This document shows, piece by piece, positions 57,358 through 64,000 of a stretch of 64,000 nt of DNA (position 1 is the stretch's first letter; every line of letters starts with the position of its first letter). The position numbers were made by a program, and so were the translations under genes. The DNA is from Hymenopus coronatus (Eukaryota > Arthropoda > Insecta > Mantodea > Hymenopodidae), in contig CM060899.1 of NCBI GenBank assembly GCA_030762935.1, forward strand, positions 58,454,501-58,518,500. The letters are read 5' to 3'. Below the pieces are notes generated by a model, which saw only the letters and a program-made list of their open reading frames with translations, was not told where the DNA came from and made no database searches.

Positions 57358-58207
57358 GTTTTTACTTTCTCTACACGTACTATGTGCATAGTGTATAGAG
57401 AAAGTATTGTATTCCACCCAAAAATTCGATACCGAGATTTCTCCGGAAATTCACGTTTTGGGTCCCCCTGAATCCAAAAAAAGCGTTTTTGGAAAAAGGT
57501 CCGTGTGTGTGCGTGTGTGCGTGTCTCTGGACAGCATAGCTCAAAAACGAAAAGACCGTTAAATACCAAACTTGGTTTTTAGTTTGGTATCTTCCAAGGA
57601 TGCGACACGAAGATTTGCAAGAAAATCCCCCACCTTCAACTATCCTTTACATGGAACTTTTTTCGAAAATTTTGATTTTCTCAAAAATGGCTCCAACTAT
57701 TTTGATTAAAATATCGTATATTAAAGATATTTACCTGACAAATAATATGTATATCTTGAATTTTCTGGGAATAGCCTCTGAAGACTATTTTATTCTGGAG
57801 GAATTTTGCATAACTGCTAAACCGTAAAAAATGAACAAAACTTACCACACAAAAATGTAGAGCACATTAAAACACACAATTTGTGTTATATGATTTTTTT
57901 CGAGGAGTTGATCGTTTTTGAGATATTCCTTGTTTTTGGTTTCAGCTTTGAAAAACTTATACTTTTCTCATACAGGAATTTGTCAACTCGTGTCCATACA
58001 AACAAAGGAACTTCAGTCACCTAGTAAGCAGCTTTTGACTTCACTTTAACCTATGGTATTTCGCTTCTACTTACAAGGAAGCAAGTAATGAGACTATTTC
58101 TGCTAATTTTTTCTCGATTAGCTTGAAATAGAAGAATAAGCTTATTAACAATAATTTGTTACACAGAAGTAGAGAAAGTCATGTGAATGGAACACATCAG
58201 ATTTTTA
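57358..58207 (+). repeat. R1 repeat, complete, inserted in another R1
   Basis: TTTTTACTTTCTCTACACGT to GAACACATCAGATTTTTACT. One of the best-preserved copies. Its left neighbour is the R1 sequence GTGGAGTTGATCG, which in intact copies continues with TTTTTGAGATATTCC, so it entered a T run. Confidence 0.93.
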
Positions 58208-58694
58208 CTGTTAGACTCTCGTTGCATAATATACTATTAATGCATTGCCCTTGCCAGTAAGCTATACTGCACCCTAGTCAATGATATGGTAAATTTATTC
58301 GTCAATAACGAGCCACAGGTACTGCTGAAAACATTAAGCAACGACAGACACCCAGTAAAATAACGGTTGTTGGAAAGGTAAAGTTGGATGGATCGATGGT
58401 TACCCTCTTTAATTCCTGAGGCATATGGGGACTGCTTTTGTAAACGTTGCCCTTCAGGCTTCCCCACAAATAAAAGTGGTGCGAGATGGAGTCAGGGGAG
58501 CGTGGAGGTCATAATCTAACACTGTGTCATCAAACATGTTTCTTGTTATGCAGCAAGGGTGGTGCCAGCGAGCATTGGAAAATGTGCCTTGGCATATAAA
58601 GGAATGGCAGCTCGAAAATGGATCCTAAAGATAGAGAACAGTCAACTGTTTATCAAAGAGCAAGTGCGTAACAACTCAGATGAATCACTCCATT
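58208..58694. other. Unannotated stretch
   Basis: Nothing recognised; the expected remainder of the split R1 copy is not present here. Confidence 0.4.
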
Positions 58695-59130
58695 AAAAAA
58701 AATGTGTTCTACTCACATGACTTTCTCTGTCTGTTCTGCAAACAATTCTTACAAAAGAGTATTATTTATATAGACAATAGAATCGAGAAAAACATTTGCA
58801 GAAATTGTCTTTGCTTGTGTATTTTCTTATTTCCCTTCTACATAAAAGAAGGTTAGTAATAAGAATGATTTTGCTTATGTTTATCTTGATTAGCCTGAAG
58901 TAGATAACAGATTAATGTTTTGAATAAAAGGTTTGTTTACCGAACAGCTAGAGGACATCATGTGAATGGAACACATTAGATTTTTTCCCTTCTACTTACA
59001 AGGAACCAAGTAATAAGAACAATTTCTGCTAATATTTATCTCGATTATCATAAAGTATAAGAATAAGCTTTTTAATAATAATTTATTACAGAGATGTAGA
59101 GAAAGTCATGTGAATGGAACACACAAAATT
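58695..59130. repeat. Mosaic of R1 ends
   Basis: Reverse start 58695-58820 (AAAATGTGTTCTACTCACAT), forward end 58821-58987 and again forward end 58988-59130, the last two head to tail, each closing with TGTGAATGGAACACA. Confidence 0.82.
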
Positions 59131-59154
59131 GTCAGTTACTTATCGCTAATATAA

Positions 59155-59445
59155 GAAATTTTAAACAAAATCGTTAAAATAATTTTTTAAAAAATTCTGA
59201 GGGAATCAAGAGAATTTTTTCGAGTACTTTAATGAAAATATACATTTTATTTATCACATCCGTGCCTCAAATTTAATATTTCCTCCACAATTTTTCAAGA
59301 GCAAGAAAACAACAAAATCATCTTGACATATAGTTTTGTTTGGAGTAGGGAAATTTCGTGAAAATTTTTGGTTCAAGTAAATACGAAACTTGCTATTGAA
59401 TCAACTTTGCGTTTTGTAATCTGCCTCCCTCTCTTTCCCACACAC

Positions 59446-59490
<45 letters not shown>

Positions 59491-59610
59491 TATGCACACA
59501 AACGAACACGTTTGCCTACAAAGTCCCTTTGTTTTGTTTTTCACAAAAGAACCACAAAACGCATATTTCCACGATCAATATGAAATGTTTGGATTGAATA
59601 CAATGTTTCT
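59155..59610 (-). repeat. R1 repeat, old, with GA instead of CA tract
   Basis: 'tagttttgtttggagtaggg', 'acgaaacttgctattgaatc' and 'ccacaaaacgcatatttcca' keep R1 order. The microsatellite position (59449-59487) is a pure GA run of about 19 units. Confidence 0.7.
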
Positions 59611-59724
59611 TGCAACCCAGAGCGGTTGGGCAGTATAGAAGATAAATAATGCACTCTCTACCCTATTGACACACCAAAAGAAGTTAAGCCGTGGTAACGT
59701 GAGGGGGGGGGGAATTTTGATTTT

Positions 59725-59999
59725 TATTTAGGGACGCTCTTTTAACTGCTGCAGTTCTTAGCGTCCCTTCTAAATTTTGCGATCTTTAGATCGCTAAATT
59801 TTGCCCAGAGGCCTCTCTATCAGGCTTGAGGTTCTTTTTATGTGCCGTAAATCTACGACACGGTACCAATGGCTTTATTTGCTTTCCAAAGGAAGCCACA
59901 CTAAGGATTTTTACGCCTGAAAAAATCCATCGCCTTCCGCCGGGTTTGAACCCACCACCTTCGGATCCAGAGGCTGGCATGATACCCCGACGGAGGACG
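59725..59999 (-). repeat. SINE family A
   Basis: Minus-strand head CCTCCGTCGGGGTATCATGC, box B GGTGGGTTCAAACCCGG, body with AGAGAGGCCTCTGGGC. A small duplication TTTTGCGATCTTTAGATCGC is inserted in the body. Confidence 0.85.
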
Positions 60000-60051
60000 A
60001 TGTAATGTGTGAATATCGCATGCAATTTTCTTACTCTGGCCCGTGAGGTTC

Positions 60052-60900
60052 TACTTTTTCTACACGTACTATGCACAGCGTATAGCGAAGGTATTGCACC
60101 CATAAATTCCATACCAATATTTCACCGGAAATATATGTTTTGGGACACACTGAATCCCCCCCAAAAAAAAACATTTTTAGAAAAAATATCCGTGTGTGTG
60201 TCTGTCTGTGGGCAGCATAGCTGAAAATAAAAGGCCGTTAAATACGAAATTTGGTACCTATGAAGTTCAGCATCTTCCAAGGATTTCGGCAACAAAATTT
60301 TCAAGAAAATGCTTCCAACCAAACTATGTTTTACATTTCTGTCTTTCTCAAAAAGGTTCTAACAATTTTGATTAAACTACCGCATGTTTAAAACATTCTT
60401 ATAACAAAGAAAGTGTATGTTTTAATATTTCTGGGAATATTTTCTGAAGTCTTCTTCATTGTGGATGAATTTTACATAACTAGTAAACCATAAGAGTTAG
60501 ACAAGAACTTACTACACAAACATTGTCAAAGCACACAATTTATGTCAAATAATTTGGTTTGTGGTATTTTTGGAATATCCCTAATTATCGGTTTCAATTC
60601 TAAAATATTCATATTTTTTTTCTAATGGAAGGTCGTTATTTGTTTTGTTTTTTTTCTTCAAGCCAAGAGAATTGCATTTCATATCCCTCACATAGCGACC
60701 AGCTCTTAAAAGACTTGAATATTGCTTACGTCTTCTGTATTCCCCAGTTTTCGATGTATCTACAAGGGAATATTTTATAAAAGATGTTTGCAAATTTTCA
60801 TCCCGATTAATGTGAAAGTAGATAAAATAATAATCGTTTTAAAAATAGTTAGTTGAAGAATATGTATAGAAAGTAATGTGAATGTAACAATTCATATTTT
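60052..60900 (+). repeat. R1 repeat, diverged
   Basis: CTACTTTTTCTACACGTACT to GAAAGTAATGTGAATGTAAC. Carries CCCCCCAAAAAAAAAC where others have CCAAAAAAAGC. Confidence 0.85.
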
Positions 60901-61423
60901 TATTTACCACTTATATACCCTCCTTCCTTATTTTGATGTATGAAGAGGACTTAGGAAAGCAACTGTGCTTATTCTGAAACGATTATTCCTATTAATATTT
61001 AATTAATGTGTTATAAATTGTTACTAATTTTAACTTTTACTGTGTAAATACGCTTTTACGTGTTAATTATTCAATTCCACTTGCATTTGTTATAGAATAA
61101 CCTAGTTAACATAGCAAATGTCCAAAAACTGTTAAAATGTTTTATATCATCCGTTATTCAACGTCACCCTAAATGTTAGGCAACTCTTTAGGCTAGTTTG
61201 TGCAGCGGGTCAGTATGCCTCTCGCATATTCATATGTACAAGCTGTGAGATTCAAGTTATTATTTCTCTGTTCGATTATAGATTATTTCCACATGTCTGT
61301 ACATATGTACGCATAATTTGAAAATGTGTGATTTGTCTTTTTATTTGAACATTAGGTCAAGGAATGAGCATAGCCTTTTAGTTTACACATGCAAAATGTG
61401 TGAGAATAACATATGTTTATTAT
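60901..61423. other. Unannotated AT-rich stretch
   Basis: Nothing recognised. Confidence 0.4.
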
Positions 61424-62060
61424 TTTTACTTTCTCTACCATGTACATAATAGGTAAGGAAGGTATTGCACTTCACCCAAATGTCGTTAGCAAGATTTCAT
61501 CGAAAATATATGTTTTCATGCCTCTGAAAAGGCATGGAAAAGGTTTGTGTGTTTATGTGTTTCTGAGAACAGCATAACTCAAAAATGGAAAGTATGACGA
61601 TTACCGAATTTTGTATTTAAGTTTAGATTCTTCCAAAAATGTAACACAAGATTTTGTTCATCCCAAACCACCTTTATATGGAACAATTTTCGAAAAGTTG
61701 TATTTCCTCAAAAATCGTCCTAATAGTTTATCTTAAAATGATCTCCATATATTTAGGATATTAACATGACAAATTGTATATCTTGAATTTTCTGTAAATA
61801 GCGTATGAAATCCTCTTCATTCTGAAGGAATATTGTACAATTTTGTATAGCTTTAAGCGATATAGACGAAAACGTACCGCACAAAAAGTGCAGATTCATT
61901 TAAAACAAATACTTTATTTCGAGTAGTTTTTTGCAGGACATATCATTTCCAAATACGTTATTAATAATTGTAATTCTTTAATACTTACTATTTGAAGGGT
62001 CTTGTTGATTTTCGGTAACACATTTTGTGTATAGTCTAGCAATGCCAAAGATGTAACAAA
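61424..62060 (+). repeat. R1 repeat, old, 3' end fading
   Basis: TTATTTTTACTTTCTCTACC to about 'tagtctagcaatgcc'; the terminal GGAACACATC is absent. Confidence 0.75.
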
Positions 62061-62137
62061 ATATGACATTATTATTAGGATAGATAACTACTAACGAAAG
62101 CATGTAAAACTTGCTCTTAAATTAAATTAAATTTAAT

Positions 62138-62412
62138 TTTATTTATGGATACTTGTAACTGCTGCGATTCTTACCGTACCATGCTATATTGGGCATGAAA
62201 GACCGCTTAATTTTGCTCAGAGGCCTCTTTAGGTGGTTTGAGGTTCTTTTACATACTGTAAATCTACGGCACGGGACCAAAGGTTTTACTTCCCTTCCAA
62301 AGGAAGTCATACTAAATATTTTTACGCTCGAAACAGCTTCATCGCCTGCCGACGGGTTTGAACCCGCGACCTTGGGCACCAGAGGCCATCATGCTACCCC
62401 ACGACCATAGAG
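62138..62412 (-). repeat. SINE family A
   Basis: Minus-strand head CCTCTATGGTCGTGGGGTAG, box B CGCGGGTTCAAACCCG, body with AAAGAGGCCTCTGAGC and the tail near 'agtatccataaataaaatt'. Confidence 0.85.
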
Positions 62413-62821
62413 GATAACACTTGTTATATTCAGCATTATATTAATTTTTATTTTTTCCTCTTGCGAAGCACATGGGTATTGTAACGACGACGTCGATTGG
62501 AATGCTATCCCAAGATCGGCGTCGCCACCAAATGTAACGACGAATCAGCATCATTACAGAACGTTTCGCGGTGTCTCAAGCCCCAGGAGTTACGGTATCT
62601 GTGACTGGAAAGAGATCCTTAGGGGGTTGACGTAGCTTCAGAGGTATTGAGGTTTCACACCTGGTACACACTATCTTGTACGAAGCAAACCAGACGGGAT
62701 GGTGGAAGGTAATTCCTACATGCAATTAAATACTTACGAGAGAGGTAAATCTAGGTTACAACTAACGTGTGTTTACATTATTATAATAATGATGGGGTTT
62801 CAACATAAAGAGTGCGATCAT
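62413..62821. other. Unannotated; weak LTR-like motif
   Basis: TGTAACGACGA occurs at 62479 and 62534. Read in reverse the second is TCGTCGTTACA followed by TTTGGTGGCGACGCC, the kind of LTR-end plus primer-binding junction seen in Gypsy-type elements. No second LTR or coding part found. Confidence 0.3.
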
Positions 62822-63600
62822 TAGGGATAGCATCTTGGGGACTGATAGCGGGTGCATACCTACCGAGTAGAGACCGACCTGCATTGGCGACTGTACACGC
62901 CGCATGTAAACAACCTGCAGCAACACCCTAGGGAACGTGGCTCGACGCAGCAGTATACTATGCTGTAGGTATATTACAATACTGTTTCACAGGTAATTAA
63001 TGCTTTCCAATCAAGATTGTAAAATCTCTTGCTTCAAATGGATTACATGAAGATTTGCAGTTCATACAGAAGAACTCTGCAGATATATCTAGACAATAAC
63101 ACATATTTGGAAACATCAAACAATGAAATACTTCGAGCCCTGAAAGCTGTTGATGAACTTTTGCAAGCAATTAATCAGAGGCCCGTGACACCTGTTTTAG
63201 ACAGTGTGAAAAAGAAAGTGAAGACAGTGTAATGCGTGAAATACGAAATGTGCTACGAGGTGCTGCTAATCGGAGACGATTAATGTTTGAGACATTACGA
63301 ATTATGTTTTTGTATATTGTAATATATGTATCTTGAGAGAAAATGAAACGAATAATGATGCTGATGAGTGTTTGCACGACAGCAATTAAATGTATGTAAA
63401 CATTAAAATTGCTGGTTCCCGTAAATCGCCCACCCAACCTCAATCGCCTTCCAGTGAAAACATCACAGTCAACCACTGCCCCATTTTCCCTCTAGTAGTA
63501 CCACCACGAGCAAACTGCGTTATGAACACATCAAAACTATTTACCATGCTGCACTAACTTCGATTCTGTCCGGCTATTGGTCCCCAAGATGCTATCCCTA
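62822..63600. mobile_element. MITE with 21-bp perfect TIR
   Basis: Both ends are identical in inverse over 21 bp, starting TAGGGATAGCATC; a weaker match extends to about 28. The flanks GCGATCAT (62814-62821) and GTCATCAT (63601-63608) agree at six of eight positions, fitting an old 8-bp duplication and a hAT-like origin. The 779-bp interior includes a frame of 67 codons (63029-63232) with NEILRALKAVDELLQAINQR, predicted helical, family unknown. Confidence 0.7.
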
Positions 63601-63799
63601 GTCATCATAATAAATACACTAAAACTAGAAGTCTTAGCTTCAGCTCAGAGAAGTCAAACTGACCAGGAGGTACTTAGCGATGTGGCCGATAAAGATCCGG
63701 AGTTTGAAAACCAGGTTTTTCAAACCGACATTTCCGACCGGAAATTTACTAAGACAGTTAGTTACTCCAACTGTACTCTAAGATTTCCACATCAGAAAA

Positions 63800-63976
63800 A
63801 GTTGATGTATTCATTCACACCACTTACTCTACACCTCTTCTACCTACTTCGTGCTAATCGAGATAAATATTAACAGAAACAGCCTTGTTTTCTTGTAAGT
63901 AGGAGGGGAATAAGGCAATACACTAGGCTAAAGCGATAGCCAAATCTTTTAAAAGCCATGCGATTGAAACCAATAA
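63800..63976 (-). repeat. R1 5' part, tandem unit
   Basis: 'tattcattcacaccacttac' to AAACCAATAACAAAAAATC; truncated before the next copy. Confidence 0.75.
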
Positions 63977-64000
63977 CAAAAAATCTGATGTGTTCCATTC
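63977..64000 (-). repeat. R1 start, continues beyond window
   Basis: AAAATCTGATGTGTTCCATT is the exact R1 start. The copy runs out of the window. Confidence 0.85.

Noticed and set aside
62477..62560. LTR retrotransposon boundary
   Set aside because: Only a short TGTAACGACGA duplicate and a primer-site-like motif; no second LTR, polypurine tract or coding part. Kept as a remark only.

Overview
The window looks like AT-rich, gene-poor repeat DNA from an animal, most likely an arthropod. The support is a mariner D34D element, several families of tRNA-derived SINE, jockey-like and RTE-like LINE stubs, a Helitron helicase relic and hAT-like MITEs. A chelicerate such as a spider is possible, but nothing here settles the clade. 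I found no intact host protein-coding gene, no rRNA and no convincing functional tRNA gene. All recognisable coding sequence belongs to dead transposable elements.

The main component is one interspersed repeat of about 0.85-1.0 kb, called R1 here. I count more than 45 complete or partial copies on both strands; my intervals add up to roughly half the window. In the reverse orientation R1 begins AAAAATCTGATGTGTTCC, shortly followed by ACTTTCTCTAC. It ends with a palindrome of the type CTCTACACGTACTATGTACATAG...AGAGAAAG followed by TAAAAA. The ACTTTCTCTAC motif therefore sits inverted at both ends. Inside lie a conserved stem-loop (ATACCAAACTT / AAGTTTGGTAT) and, at a fixed place, a length-variable CA/GT microsatellite. 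Copies occur singly, head-to-tail, as inverted pairs and nested. No autonomous partner is visible. The architecture suggests a non-autonomous rolling-circle (Helentron/HINE-like) element; this is inference.

Layout. 0-10 kb: R1 copies, a hAT-like MITE (768-1582), a 417-bp foldback element with two opposed tRNA-like heads and a 14-bp target duplication (3913-4329), a reverse-strand LINE stub (about 4480-5075), a SINE with a 12-bp duplication (7786-8012) and a LINE zinc-knuckle stub (9281-9529). 10-20 kb: R1 copies, several SINEs, a jockey-like relic (14880-15240), and a SINE and a LINE stub side by side, each with its own duplication (17045-17600). 20-30 kb: a SINE doublet, a small hAT-like MITE (21111-21337) and a cluster of R1 copies joined end to end (24.4-29.5 kb). 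30-50 kb: R1 copies with SINE insertions, a jockey-like C-terminal stub (37.5 kb) and long unannotated stretches. 50-64 kb: a LINE tail, a Helitron 3' end with helicase relic (51454-52294), a helix-turn-helix transposase relic (53770-53960), a mariner inserted in the palindrome of an R1 copy (55736-57022), two SINEs, and a MITE with a 21-bp perfect terminal inverted repeat (62822-63600).

The genes do not form a pathway. What can be read is an order of insertion: R1 is old and hosts later insertions of the foldback element, SINEs and mariner, but R1 copies also lie inside other R1 copies, so the family was active over a long period.
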